A DNA stretch of 64,000 nucleotides from Theropithecus gelada (GCF_003255815.1 NC_037668.1:13354059-13418058), one strand, 5' to 3'; positions 45,886 through 58,597 are shown, counted from the first letter of the stretch. A program made the numbers and translations. The notes: generated from the sequence alone by a model not told the origin.

Positions 45886-47463
45886 TGAATCTTTATTCTT
45901 GATTAATTTTTTCTCCATTACAAAAGTTCACATAAAAATGCAATGGTTGATTACTCTAGTTTCTTTCACAGCAATTTCATACATATTTATGATAGATCTT
46001 ACATCTGCGTGAGAATAGAATTTTGTGGGAGATAATCTAGGGAAAATTACTATCATGGCCAGACTTGAGGCTTCCTGAGGTGGCTGAGTCCAAAAAGTAA
46101 GGAGCAAGCAACTTGCATTGGCCAAAAGGTGATTCTCACCTTGGAAGAAAGACAAGGTTGGATGTGTCTGTTAGGGAAAGTGTATGAATGCTTGGAGTAG
46201 GAAGGGAGCTTGGTGTCAAGCAAAAGTTTACCTTCCAAGGACGTAACAAGGAGAAGCTCAAAATCTACCTTAAGGGGCCACTTCCCTGGAAACAAGCAAA
46301 CAAATTTTGAGAATCTGGACACAAAACAGTTATGGCAAAGAAAGCTTTATTTAGCTGGTAGCAGGAGAGTCACAACCTCAAACTCCAGAAAAGATGAAGT
46401 AAATTTGCAATGATTTCATACCCCAAGATTCCTCCTACCCAAAGCTGAAGATGTATTTTCGAGGAAAGGCGATAGAAAGAAAAATGGTGCTTACCCAAGA
46501 GATTCTTCCATCCAGCAGGTACATACTTTGTCTATCATGAGTCAAGCCCTGATCCAAAGGCTTGTTAACTCATAATTACACTAAGCATGTCTCTTATGCC
46601 AAGTAATGTGGCAAGTATTGTGAGGGAAATACAAATGCCCTAATGTAAAATGTTCATTCCAGGGTGGACTGACCTTCTCAAAATGGGGTCTGGTCAGATT
46701 CTCCATTCTAGGCTACAGGAAAGAAGGCTGAAGAAGAAGCAACTTTACAACTCAGTTTGCCTACAGTTGAGAATTAGAGCAAATGACTTGCAATACCAGG
46801 AGTACTTCAGACCATATCAATCAGAATCTGACTGTCTTCATATCTGTGTCTCCTGTTCATTTATTCTGAAGTTAGTCCTGTCCCACAGTCATTATAACCA
46901 TCAGTGACCAGCCAACCTCCCAATCTAGCTGTCTTAGAGTAGACATTTGTTCATCCTGCAGGTCCCTCTCTCTCACCCAAGATCCTCAATGAAATCAGAG
47001 AGTGAGGACACAGGGATCTGTCTGGAGGGACAGAGATGTATATAATTAAAGTCACAACCATCGGTAAGAAGGACTCAGGAGAAGTTATTCAAGTAAAAGA
47101 AAAAGTGGAGCTCATGCAAGCACTCAAGGGAGCAGGGAAGGTTGGGTACAGCTATAGCAACAAGAAGGTTAATCCTACTACAAGAAGGTGATCCAACTAC
47201 TATAAAGAAACTGTTGAGAACATGACATATCCCAGACAACTACTCATGTCCCCAAGTGCCAAATCCCAAAAGATTTGAGGACGCTCATTTGGGCTCTTCT
47301 TATTGGTTGATTCGATGTCTCCTCTTTCTCTTATGCAGAAGACATACAGGCAGACCCAGAAAGCCTCATTTCTTGTATAGTTTTCCTAAAAACCCCAAGA
47401 AAGCTGTCACTGGAAAGTCCAGCTGCTTGTGTGGGACACCTACCAATGATTCACTTTCTCCTT
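45886..47463. other. PDE4DIP-like intron, no exon seen
   Basis: Unique sequence. An open stretch on the + strand at 47055-47190 (starts VTTIGKKDSGEVIQ) is not recognised and ends at a TGA. No splice context. Confidence 0.4.
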
Positions 47464-47481
47464 AAGAATCATAGGCACACG

Positions 47482-48424
47482 AGATGAGAGAAGAAGGCTT
47501 CAGTCCATCAAACTTCTCAGAGCTAAAGGAGGAATTACGTACCCAGCACAAAGAAACTAAAAATCTTGAAAAAAGAGTGGAAGAATTGATATAATTAAGT
47601 AATTATATCAATTAATTAATTGCAGAGAAGGTCATAAACGAAATGTAATTAATGCAGAGAAGGTCATAAACAAAATGAAAGAGATGAAAACCATGACACG
47701 AGAAATACGTGACAAATGCACAAGCTTCAGTAACCGACTCGATTAACTGGAAGAAAGAGTATCAGTGATTCAGGATCAAATGAATGAAATGAAGCGAGAA
47801 GAGAAACCAAAAGAAAAAAGAAGAAAAAGAAATGAACAAAGCCTGCAAGAAGTATGGGATTATGTAAAAAGACCAAATCTACGTCTGATTGGGGTGCCTG
47901 AAAGTGAAGGAGAAAATGGAACCAAGTTGGAAAACACTCTGCAGGATATCATCCAGGAGAACTTCCCCAACCTAGTAGGGCAGGCCAACATTCAAATCCA
48001 GGAAATACAGAGAACACCACAAAGATACTCCTGGAGAAGAGCAGCTCCAAGACACATAATTGCCAGATTCACCAAAGTTGAAATGAAGGAAAAAATCTTA
48101 AGGGCAGCCAGAGAGAAAGGTCGGGTTACCCACAAAAGGAAGCCCATCAGACTAACAGCAGATCTCTCGGCAGAAACTCTACAAGCCAGAAGAGAGTGGG
48201 GGCCAATATTCAACATTCTTAAAGAAAAGAATTTTAAATCCAGAATTTCATATCCAGCCAAACTAAGTTTCATAAGTGAAGGAGAAATAAAATCCTTTAC
48301 AGATAAGCAAATGCTTAGAGATTTTGTCACCACTAGGCCTGCCTTACAAGAGACCCTGAAGGAAGCACTCAACATGGAAAGGAACAACCGGTACCAGCCA
48401 TTGCAAAAACATGCCAAAATGTAA
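47482..48424 (+). pseudogene. L1 ORF1 remnant, 5'-truncated and rearranged
   Basis: The N-terminal part is missing. After KNLEKRVEELI a palindrome and a 31-bp duplication interrupt the coiled coil. The frame is open from 47765 to 48424 (219 codons), including the RRM and C-terminal domain (QEVWDYVKRPNLRLIGVPES). Confidence 0.88.
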
Positions 48425-48487
48425 AGACCATCGAGGCTAGGAAGAAACTGCATCAACTGACGAGCAAAATAACCAGTTAATATCATA

Positions 48488-51400
48488 ATGGCAGGATCAA
48501 GTTCACACATAACAATATTAACCTTAAATGTAAATGGACTAAATGCTCCAATTAAAAGACACAGACTGGCAAACTGGATAAAGAGTCAAGACCCATCAGT
48601 CTGCTGTATTCAGGAGACCCATCTCACATGCAGAGACATACATAGGCTCAAAATAAAGGGATGGAGGAAGATTTACCAAGCAAATGGAGAACAAAAAAAA
48701 GCAGGGGTTGCAATACTAGTCTCTGATAAAACAGACTTTAAACCATCAAAGATCAAAAGAGACAAAGAAGGCCATTACATAATGGTAAAGGGATCAATTC
48801 AACAAGAAGAGCTAAGTATCCTAAATATATATGCACCCAATACAGGAGCACCCAGATTCATAAAGCAAGTCCTTAGAGACTTACAAAGAGACTTAGACTC
48901 CCATACAGTAATGATGGGAGACTTCAACACTCCACTGTCAACATTAGACAGATCAATGAGACAGAAAGTTAACAAGGATATCCAGGAATTGAACTCATCT
49001 CTGTAGCAAGCAGACCTAATAGACATCTATAGAACTCTTTACCCCAAATCAACAGAATATACATTCTTCTCAGCACCACATCGCACTTATTCCAAAATTG
49101 ACCACATAATTGGAAGTAAAGCACTCCTCAGCAAATGTACAAGAACAGAAATTATAACAAACTGTCTCTCAGACCACAGTGCAATCAAACTAGAACTCAG
49201 GACTAAGAAACTCAATCAAAACCGCTCAACTACATAGAAACTGAACAACCTGCTCCTGAATGACTACTGGGTACATAATGAAATGAAGGCAGAAATAAAG
49301 ATGTTCTTTGAAACCAATGAGAACAAAGATACAACATACCAGAATCTCTGGGACACATTTAAAGCAGTGTGTAGAGGGAAATTTATAGCACTAAATGCCC
49401 ACAAGAGAAAGCAGGAAAGATCTAAAATTGACACTCTAACATCGCAATTAAAAGAACTAGAGAAGCAAGAGCAAACACATTCGAAAGCTAGCAGAAGGCT
49501 AGAAATAACTAAGATCAGAGCAGAACTGAAGGAGATAGAGACACAAAAAACCCTCCAAAAAATCAATGAATCCAGGAGATGGTTTTTTGAAAAGATCAAT
49601 AAAATTGACAGACCGCTAGCAAGACTAATAAAGAAGAAAAGAGAGAAGAATCAAATAGATGCAATAAAAAATGATAAAGGGGATATCACCACCGACCGAC
49701 CCCACAGAAATACAAACTACCATCAGAGAATACTATAAACACCTCTACGCAAAGAAACTAGAAAATCTAGAAGAAATGGATAATTTCCTGGACACTTACA
49801 CTCTTCCAAGACTAAACCAGGAAGAAGTGGAATCCATGAATACACCAATAGCAGGGTCTGACATTGAGGCAATAATTAATAGCCTACCAACGAAAAAAAG
49901 TCCAGGACCAGATGGATTCACAGCTGAATTCTACCAGAGGTACAAGGAGGAGCTGGTACCATTCCTTCTGAAACTATTCCAATCAATAGAAAAAGAGGGA
50001 ATCCTCCCTAACTCATTTTATGAGGCCAACATCATCCTGATACCAAAGCCTGGCAGAGACACAACAAAAAAAGAGAATTTTAGACCAATATCCCTGATGA
50101 ACATTGATGCAAAAATCCTCAATAAAATACTGGCAAACCGGATTCAGCAGCACATCAAAAAGCTTATCCACCATGATCAAGTGGGCTTCATCCCTGGGAT
50201 GCAAGGCTGGTTCAACATTCGCAAATCAATAAACATAATCCAGCATATACACAGAACCAAAGAGAAAAACCACACGATTATCTCAATAGATGCAAAAAAG
50301 GCTTTTGACAAAATTCAACAGCCCTTCATGCTAAAAACTCTCAATAAATTCGGTATTGATGGAACGTACCTCAAAATAATAAGAGCTATTATGACAAACC
50401 CACAGCCAATATCATACTGAATGGGCAAAAACTGGAAAAATTCCCTTTGAAAACTGGCACAAGACAGGGATGCCCTCTCTCACCACTCCTATTCAACATA
50501 GTGTTGGAAGTTCTGGCTAGGGCAATCAGGCAAGAGAAAGAAATCAAGGGTATTCAGTTAGGAAAAGAAGAAGTCAAATTGTCCCTCTTTGCAGATGACA
50601 TGATTGTATATTTAGAAAACCCCATTGTCTCAGCCCAAAATCTCCTTAAGCTGATAAGCAACTTCGGCAAAGTCTCAGGATACAAAATTAACATGCAAAA
50701 ATCACAAGCATTCTTATACACCAGTAACAGACAAACAGAGAGCCAAATCATGAATGAACTTCCATTCACAATTGCTTCAAAGAGAATAAAATACCTAGGA
50801 ATCCAACTTACAAGGGATGTAAAGGACCTCTTCAAGGAGAACTACAAACCACTGCTCAGTGAAATCAAAGAGGACACAAACAAATGGAAGAACATACCAT
50901 GCTCATGGATAGGAAGAATCAATATCGTGAAAATGGCCATACTACCCAAGGTAATTTATAGATTCAATGCCATCCCCATCAAGCTACCAATGAGTTTCTT
51001 CACAGAATTGGAAAAAACTGCTTTAAAGTTCATATGGAACCAAAAAAGAGCCCACATCTCCAAGAGAATCCTAAGTCAAAAGAACAAAGCTGGAGGCATC
51101 ACGCTACCTGACTTCAAACTATACTACAAGGCTACAGTAACCAAAACAGCATGGTACTGGTACCAAAACAGAGATATAGACCAATGGAACAGAACAGAGT
51201 CCTCAGAAATAATACCACACATCTACAGCCATCCGATCTTTGACAAACCTGAGAGAAACAAGAAATGGGGAAAGGATTCCCTATTTAATAAATGGTGCTG
51301 GGAAAATTGGCTAGCCATAAGTAGAAAGCTGAAACTGGATCCTTTCCTTACTCCTTATATGAAAATTAAATCAAGGTGGATTCGAGACTTAAATGTTAGA

Positions 51401-52318
51401 CCTAATACCATAAAAACCCTAGAAGAAAACCTAGGTAATACCATTCAGGACATAGGCATGGGCAAAGACTTCATGTCTAAAACACCAAAAGCAACAGCAG
51501 CAAAAGCCAAAATTGACAAATGGGATCTCATTAAACTAAAGAGCTTTTGCACAGCAAAAGAAACTACCACCAGAGTGAACAGGCAACCTACAGAATGGGA
51601 GAAAATTTTTGCAATCTACTCATCTGACAAAGGGCTAATATCCAGAACCTACAAAGAACTCAAACAAATTTACAAGAAAAAAACAAACAACCCCATCAAA
51701 AAGTGGGCAAAGGATATGAACAGACATTTCTCAAAAGAAGACATTCATACAGCCAACAGACACATGAAAAAATGCTCATCATCACTGGCCACCAGAGAAA
51801 TGCAAATCAAAACCACAATGAGATACCATCTCACACCAGTTAGAATGGCGATCATTAAAAAGTCAGGAAACAACAGGTGCTGGAGAGGATGTGGAGAAAT
51901 AGGAACACTTTTACACTGTTGGTGGGATTGTAAACTAATTCAACTGTTATGGAAAACAGTATGGCGATTCCTCAAAGATCTAGACCTAGATGTACCATAT
52001 GACCCAGCCATCCCATTACTGGGTATATACCCAAAGGATTATAAATCATGCTGCTATAAAGACACATGCACACGTATGTTTATTGTGGCACTATTCACAA
52101 TAGCAAAGACTTGGAATCAACCCAAATGTCCATCAGTGACTGACTGGATTAAGAAAATGTGGCACATATACACCATGGAATACTATGCAGCCATAAAAAA
52201 GGATGAGTTTGTGTCCTTTGTAGGGACATGGATGCAGCTGGAAACCATCATTCTTAGCAAACTATCACAAGAACAGAAAACCAAACACCGCATGTTCTCA
52301 CTCATAGGTGGGAACTGA
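48488..52318 (+). pseudogene. L1 ORF2, nearly intact, four lesions
   Basis: Starts MAGSSSHITILTLNVNG. Endonuclease motifs include SVCCIQETHLTC and MGDFNTPLSTLD. The RT core has TGTRQGCPLSPLLFN and FADDMIVYLENP (50588-50623). The C-terminus has NNRCWRGCGEIGTLLHCWW and ends at TGA 52316-52318. Lesions are TAG at 49004-49006, TAG at 49235-49237, a 4-nt CCGA duplication near 49692-49699, and a 1-nt loss near 50388. The last two shifts cancel, so the same frame serves before and after. The last 623 codons are one open frame. Confidence 0.92.
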
Positions 52319-52600
52319 ACAATGAGATCACTTGGACTCGGGAAGGGGAACATCACACACCGGGGCCTATTATGGGGAGGGGGGAGGGGGGAAGGATTGC
52401 ATTGGGAGTTATACCTGATGTAAATGACAAGTTGATGGGTGCTGACGAGTTGATGGGTGCAGCACACCAACATGGCACAAGTATACATACGTAACAAACC
52501 TGCACGTTATGCACATGTACCCTAGAACTTAAAGTATAATAATAATAAAAAATAAAATAAAATAAAATAATAAAAAAAGAAAAAAAGATTCATAGGCACA

Positions 52601-53369
52601 GTCCATCTAGGAGATGAGATTGCTAAATGGCACGGACAAAGTGGAGACATTATAGGAGTTCCAGTGACTGCTTGTGGGATCACCATTGGTGGCTTAATCT
52701 CTGAAGTCCAGATTATTCACTCTTGTAACATGCTAGTTACATCTGCACTGATGGTGGATGGAAACAATGTTTCAGCCTCAAGTTCTGAGGTTTGACAGGG
52801 GATTGCTGTTGAAGAACCATCTGCTGATCATTGAGTCACCATGATCTCAGTGGTTTGTCAGGTTGCATAAGGTTCTCTTTGTATAATGAGATTTCACTGA
52901 CAAAGACCCTTGCTTTGGAAGCATTCCAGTCTTCTTAGAGTTTCTTCCCAAGCAGGTCCTTCACCCTGCCACCTCCCCGAGCAGCCCTTTGATGACTCCC
53001 TGTCTTCTGTGGTGCTTTTCAGTTACAAAAAGCCCAAGGGGAATGTGTCCATCGTTTTTCAAGTAAAAATTCTTCTGAAGCTATAGCTACAGAGAATAAA
53101 TAGAGGCAAAGGTGGGTAGGAAGGGGCAGGAAGCAGAAGAAAGAGATACAATACAAATCAAAGGGCAAATTGGAGAGAAAAATGGAGTGAAGATATGGGT
53201 TGGAAAGGGAGCTGGGAAGCTCAAGGAGAATAGGAAGATGACTGAGAAGTGGTTTATATAAAAATATATATTCTCACTCTAAGTCCACAAGGGCTGCAGG
53301 AGACCATCAGACCTCAGAAGGGCTGTGTGCCATCCACCCTGGAAGCTCCAGACCCTGACACTGACTTAC
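52601..53369. other. PDE4DIP-like intron, right of L1
   Basis: Unique DNA. A + strand open frame (about 52588-52792: GTVHLGDEIAKWHGQ...) crosses into the L1 target duplication; I do not recognise it. Confidence 0.4.
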
Positions 53370-53458
53370 TTGCTGGTGACTATGGTGTGTGGCCTCCTCC
53401 TCAATACTGTCAGTGAACTCAGTGCTTGCATCTTCCGTGTCATCCCCTGCAGCTGCAC
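53370..53458 (-). pseudogene. PDE4DIP: PDE4DIP-like exon, acidic segment, open
   Basis: The reverse strand reads GAAAGDDTEDASTEFTDSIE and EEATHHSHQQ. 89 nt with intact acceptor TTTCCAG and donor CAA|GTAAGT. It is spliced in phase 0 to LVKVALEK at 41895. It is the most 5' exon of this copy that I can find; exons for the preceding LxxRLEEVLGRS region are not seen between here and 64000. Confidence 0.9.
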
Positions 53459-54229
53459 CTGGAAATAAGTCCAGAAAAGAAAAGTGATTCCCTTCACAGA
53501 TGGCTTCCAGACAGCAGGTTAAAGTATATTCTTTTTGCCAGCTGCCTCTGATTTCTTCCTTTTCTCCATATACATGGGGAAGAAATTCTCCCTAGCCAGC
53601 AGGGCTGGCAAGAAAAATAGAACTTTTTGTATCACAGACACTTTCTTACTCATACTCAAGCCTGAGCCTCACAACATAAGCTGACTTTGCCTGCACAGAC
53701 CCATTTCTAAGGAGCCGACTGTCAGATACACTGGTTAACCCACTCAAATGTCAAAAAAGCCTGAATTATTCCCCATTGCCTGGCAACATAAAAACTTTCT
53801 CTTCCACAACATGAATCCAACATAACTAACCCTTTCCCACCACTGAGTGCCTGGAGATTAGAGCTGCCCTGATTCTCTAAGAGGTATCTATTGTTGGGAT
53901 CATTTGTGCGTAGGGTGACAATCTCTCTGAGGAACTTCCCTCTGGGAGCCCTGTGTCCTCGTAAGGTTCAGGTCTAGTCAAGATTCAAGACACCCACTGA
54001 TTCAGTTGTTCCCTAATTTCTTCCTCTAACCTCCCTTCCTCCTCGCCTCTCTCAAACTCTTATTCTATGCAGACACCCTTTGCCTGAAGGGTTTCTTGCA
54101 CTGTTTTATCCACATGCGATTTAACCCATCCTTTCATTCTCCAAAGATGGACACAGCAACTCTAGGGCCCAAACATCTACAGCTTGCTCTAAGGTACAAG
54201 TAGCTGCAGTTTGCGGTATGGGCAAAGGT
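53459..54229. other. Intronic or flanking DNA, no exon seen
   Basis: Unique sequence without a recognisable repeat or exon. Confidence 0.4.
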
Positions 54230-54450
54230 CTAAGGCAGCACTGACCAAGAGGACTTTCTGCAATGACAGCAGTGTTCCATGCCAGTGTTGCCCAGTACAG
54301 TGGACACAGTCATATATGGCTATTGAGCATTTGAAATGTGGGTAGTAGAGCCCACATTTCAAATAACTGAATTTTAAATTTTATTTAAATTAACTTATAT
54401 TTAAACGACTACATGTGGCTAGTGGCTACCCTCCTGGACAGCACAAATCT
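54230..54450. mobile_element. hAT-type non-autonomous DNA transposon
   Basis: TATGGCTATTGAGCATTTGA AATGTGG near one end and ACATGTGGCTAGTGGCTACC CTCCTGGACAGCAC near the other form the typical palindromic layout of a common short hAT element. Family name not certain. Confidence 0.6.
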
Positions 54451-57170
54451 AGGGTGTTTCTTCCTCCTTATATTGATTAAAATTAAGACTATTCCTACAT
54501 TTTAAGACCAAGAGCTATGTTTTACATTACTGTATTTTTTGGGAAGTGTAGAAATTTATTATGATTAATTTATCAAAGAAAATCTACTGTGACACACACT
54601 ATGTCTTAAAGAACCTCCCCAACTTAAAGAATCTTGAAATCCTTTTCTGATCCTAGCCTCAGAAACCAACCAGTCACAACTCCACTTCTGACCACTGATT
54701 AACCTGGATCTCAAACAGATTAGATGGTGAGTCCAAGGTTACACAACTAGCCCTCACAAGAGCTGTGCCAATAAGTCCAGACTCTGGATTCTTAGATAGA
54801 AGGCACTCACTTTTTCTTCTGGTGACAAATCAGATCTTTATCTTTGCTTCTTCCTCCAAGACCAAAGAACCTTCCATTGAGTTCAGACATCAGCATGAAA
54901 GGCTCTGCTTGAATCATGAGCATTCACTACCCAATGCAGGTAAGGTAAGCGGGGCAGTTCACATCTACATGTTTGCAATGGCCCAGGCTGATCTCATGGA
55001 AGTGCTAAGAGGTAGTAAGTTAGTAAGTATGCTGTGATAACAGCTTAGGTTTCCTCATCTACACCATGAACTTTGTGTTAACTTTGGATCAAACAAGGGT
55101 CTTGTTCAGTGAAGCCCCTGCCACCTCTACCACTCAGCATCTTTAGAGGTCTGTGGCAGACAGTGTACAAGAGGAATTTCCAATACTTACTCATTCAAAC
55201 CAACCCCAGAAACCATCTCACTCAGGATGCTAGCTGAGTAGAGGGGTATGGACACATTCCCTAATCTTTTGCTGCTTTAAAAACTTACTGAACCCAGGAT
55301 ACTAATTTACCTAGGACACCCATATCATGTTATGCTTACTTTGGAAAATCTTTCCCTGTACAACAGTAGTGATCACAATCTTTTATGTTTTTCCAGCAAA
55401 GGAAATGAATTGTCTCACTCAGTGACAGAAAACAGACTGTTCACATTGTTTTTCTTTTGAACATGGGGCTGGAGAAGGATCCTGTAGTTGAAGAAAGCTC
55501 AGCTCTGTGAGGTCAGGATCCTCATCCCCTACCATTGTTGCTGGGTTGTGTAGTCAAGCTGGGCCCACATCCCAGGACCATTCCTGCCAGGTTCCAGAAG
55601 TGAGAATTGAAAAGGGTGACTGTCACTGGTCTTGAAGGTTTTTATCTGACACTTTCTGCCCTCCACTTATCTTGGCAGCCTTTCTGGTGCCACGTCTGCA
55701 TTCTTGGATAATGCTCCATCTCATTTCACTTAAGAGCAGGATGCTATGGTTCTGGCTTCATAAGAAATTAGATGGAGACAAATAAATGTTCATCTCATCT
55801 CAACACTCTACTACACAGGGGTTTTGTTTCTTCCCTTCTTTCTCTTTTTTAAGCTAGCTCGCAGTCTTCTTCCATTATGGCAGCTTTAAGGGTTGCTCAG
55901 CCTTTTACCAATTTGAATAAATATGCTGAAACTTTTTCTCCCATGTTTGAGGGGTAAAGCTAAAAAATTGATAGAAAATATGGGAATAAAAGAGTAAGTT
56001 ATCTCATACAAGGTCCCATATATAAGTTTACATTAGACATATTTTATCATTTTCCATTTTTTAAATTAATGATAGAACTTCTCTTTTGTGAGTGATACCC
56101 TTTTCTAAACATTTACAGCACAACGAAACATTGTCTTCAGAACTAACTTGGAATACTTTGAATTTCTAATTTAAAGGTACCTATGCTTTTGTATTGATGA
56201 CTCTTTTGCTTATTTTTTGATAAAATATAAAATAGTCTGCCACCTTTAGATTCTCTGGAAGCTTAAGAATCTGTTCATTTAACTTGCTTCTTCGAGATTA
56301 AGTTTTACATGTTAGACTGGCAATTTTATCAAAAACTTTTATTTGAGGCTTCAATAAAAGTTCTCAACTTGTGATTCTTGGAAGTTTCTAGGCTTTGAAC
56401 AATACAAAATGGAGGTGATACCAAGACATCCCTTATTTAGATTTAGAAAATTATTTTCTATCAGCTATCTAATTCTACAAAGTACACAAAAATAAGCCTC
56501 TAAAACATAAGACCATAAAATCCTTGGGTGAAATGTAAGCATTATGCAAATATAAAGTATTCTTATCACTGAGGCAAAAATTCATACTGTTGTAGAACTT
56601 TTTAAATTGAGTATGGCATAATAATTAAGAACATGAACTATGGAGATAGACTGTCTAGATTTGAATTGTGCTTTATTTTGTTAGTTATGTCACTTTAGGC
56701 AAGTCATAACCTTTCCATAACTAAGTTTCTTCATTTATTAATTAGGGTTAAGAGCATTATCCACTCCAAACTGTTGTGAACTTTAAAGGGTTTGCTGATT
56801 TTGAAGTGCTTAGAACAGTGGTTGGTACACACACAGTGTGTACTCAATAAATATCATCCTTAAACAATATTATTATTATTATTGTTATTGTAAGTAAACT
56901 GAAGTGGTCCATTGGCTTATAAGTTGAAGGCTGAGAAAGTTGAAGGCCATAGAACCTAAATATCGTCAGCAGAAGGAAGTTTTATACTTGATGTTATTAT
57001 CTGAAAGATCTTGATGGATTCCACCTGCACTTCTTCATTTCTGAATACTTGTTTCCCCAGCAGGAGGCTTGAAATGACACTCTTTGCTCTCTGCCTCACA
57101 GGACATTGAAAAAGTAAAGAGTTGTCAGTAAAGTAGGTTGAACTCTTTGTAATAGGCGCCTAACAAAAAG
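54451..57170. other. Unique DNA with one MIR, no gene recognised
   Basis: AT-rich. A 90-codon frame at 54765-55037 (+) has no recognised homology. MIR listed separately. Confidence 0.4.
56615..56855 (-). mobile_element. MIR, nearly complete
   Basis: From AACATGAACTATGGAGATAG through AGGCAAGTCATAACC and TTAGAACAGTGGTTGGTACA: the MIR core and 3' end in reverse orientation. Confidence 0.82.
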
Positions 57171-57177
57171 GATTAAT

Positions 57178-57270
57178 CATCATTAAACTGTCTTAAACAT
57201 CATTAACTGTCTTAAACATCATTAACTGTTATCATTAATTAATGATTAAACATCATTAACTGTCTTAAAA
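57178..57270. repeat. 19-bp tandem repeat with small inverted centre
   Basis: CATCATTAACTGTCTTAAA occurs at 57178 (with one extra A), 57198 and 57251, and partially at 57217. Between the third and fourth copies lies ATTAATTAAT, a palindrome. Confidence 0.9.
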
Positions 57271-57315
57271 CCCCAACATGCATAAATAAGCCTTAGGGGA
57301 AACTTCATGACCTCT

Positions 57316-57458
57316 TTTTTTGTTTTGTTTTATTTTGCTTTAGAGATGAGGTCTCATTATGTTGCCCAGGCTGGTCTTGAACTGCGGAGCTCAAGGGATC
57401 CTCCCACCTCAGCCTCCAAGTAGCTGTGACTACAGTTGCATGCCACCACACCTGGCTC
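57316..57458 (-). mobile_element. FLAM (free left Alu monomer)
   Basis: Reverse Alu monomer from GTTTTGTTTTATTTTGC to CCACCACACCTGGC. Confidence 0.82.
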
Positions 57459-57894
57459 ATGACATGTTAATTCTTTAGTAACTAGTCCAAACTGGGTGGA
57501 GTCAAGACCATTTCCCCCAAATTCTACTCTGTTGTCATTATTATCTTCCTTTAAGCCATTAATATGGGATCAACAGAAAAGGAGTGATGATTTTCCATAT
57601 AGTTACTTAGAACATGGCAAGAGATCATATTTTATTAATTTTAAAAGGTGATCTGAAGAACTAAAACTTTAAGCATGAATAAGTTGGCAGTGCCAAGTGT
57701 TCTTTCCTTCGGTACTGGGCCCTTGTGTCCAATACTCTCAGCCCCATCTCACTTTCACTCCCAGGTACTCTGCCATGCGTTCATTACAAGAACGCTCACA
57801 TTTTCATGTCATGAACCAACTATTGCTGACTTTAATATTATGGTGCTGTATGAGAGAATCAAGGAAAAGAGGCCTCCTATCAAACTACAATTGC

Positions 57895-58410
57895 ACACTG
57901 CCCAAGGTAATAATTGCATACTGCCCAAGGTAATACTGCCCAAGGTAATTTATAGATTTAATGCCATCCCCATCAAGCTACTAATGACTTTCTTCACAGA
58001 ATTGGAAGAAACTACTTTAAAAAGTTCATATGGAACCAAAAAAGAGCCCGCATTGCCAAGACAATCTTAAGCCAAAAGAACAAAGCTGGAGGCATCATGC
58101 TACCTGACTTCAAACTATACTACAAGGTTACAGTAACCAAAACAGCATGGCACTGGTATTAAAACAGAGATACAGACCAATGGAACAGAACAGAGTCCTC
58201 AGAAATAATACCACATCTATAACCATCTGATCTTTGACAAACCAAACGTGACAAAAACAAGAAATGGGGAAAGGATTCCCTATTTAATAAATGGTGCTGG
58301 GAAAACTGGCTCACCATATGTAGAAAGCTGAAACTGGATCTCTTCCTTACACCTTATACAAAAATTAATTCAAGACAGATGAAAGACTTCGATGTTAGAC
58401 CTATAGGCAG
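57895..58410 (+). mobile_element. L1PA ORF2 fragment without 3' end
   Basis: About 500 bp of L1 ORF2 (equivalent to 50942-51400 of the L1 above), starting at CCCAAGGTAATTTATAG and stopping after GATGTTAGACCTATAGG. Neither an A-tail nor a target-site duplication is seen. The 15-mer ACTGCCCAAGGTAAT is present three times at its left edge. Confidence 0.85.
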
Positions 58411-58597
58411 AATATTGGGAAAAAAACTGAATTTAAGACATCTGTAACAGATAAGAGAATCTGAAATAGGTTCTGCTAGAATAGGTTCTGCTAGAACTGT
58501 GAGGCTAAGGTGTTAAGATTCTGGTTTGAATTAGTATAACAAATGTCTTTATTCTTGGATAGCTGCTTTTTAGGGCTTGATTGCTCTTCACTCAAAC

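Larger units (their letters stand above)
47480..52585 (+). mobile_element. 5'-truncated recent L1 (LINE-1) with target-site duplication
   Basis: Begins inside ORF1 (from about EEGFSPSNFSELKEELR) and runs to the 3' UTR and an A-rich tail with T interruptions (52538-52586). Target-site duplication: AAGAATCATAGGCACA (47464-47479) and AAGATTCATAGGCACA (about 52585-52600), one mismatch. ORF2 is nearly intact. The 5' UTR promoter is missing, so the copy cannot transcribe itself in the normal way. Oriented antisense to the PDE4DIP copy. Confidence 0.95.

Noticed and set aside
52360..52395. G-rich tract as a regulatory quadruplex specific to this locus
   Set aside because: It is the normal G-rich tract of the L1 3' UTR, also present at 30113-30135.
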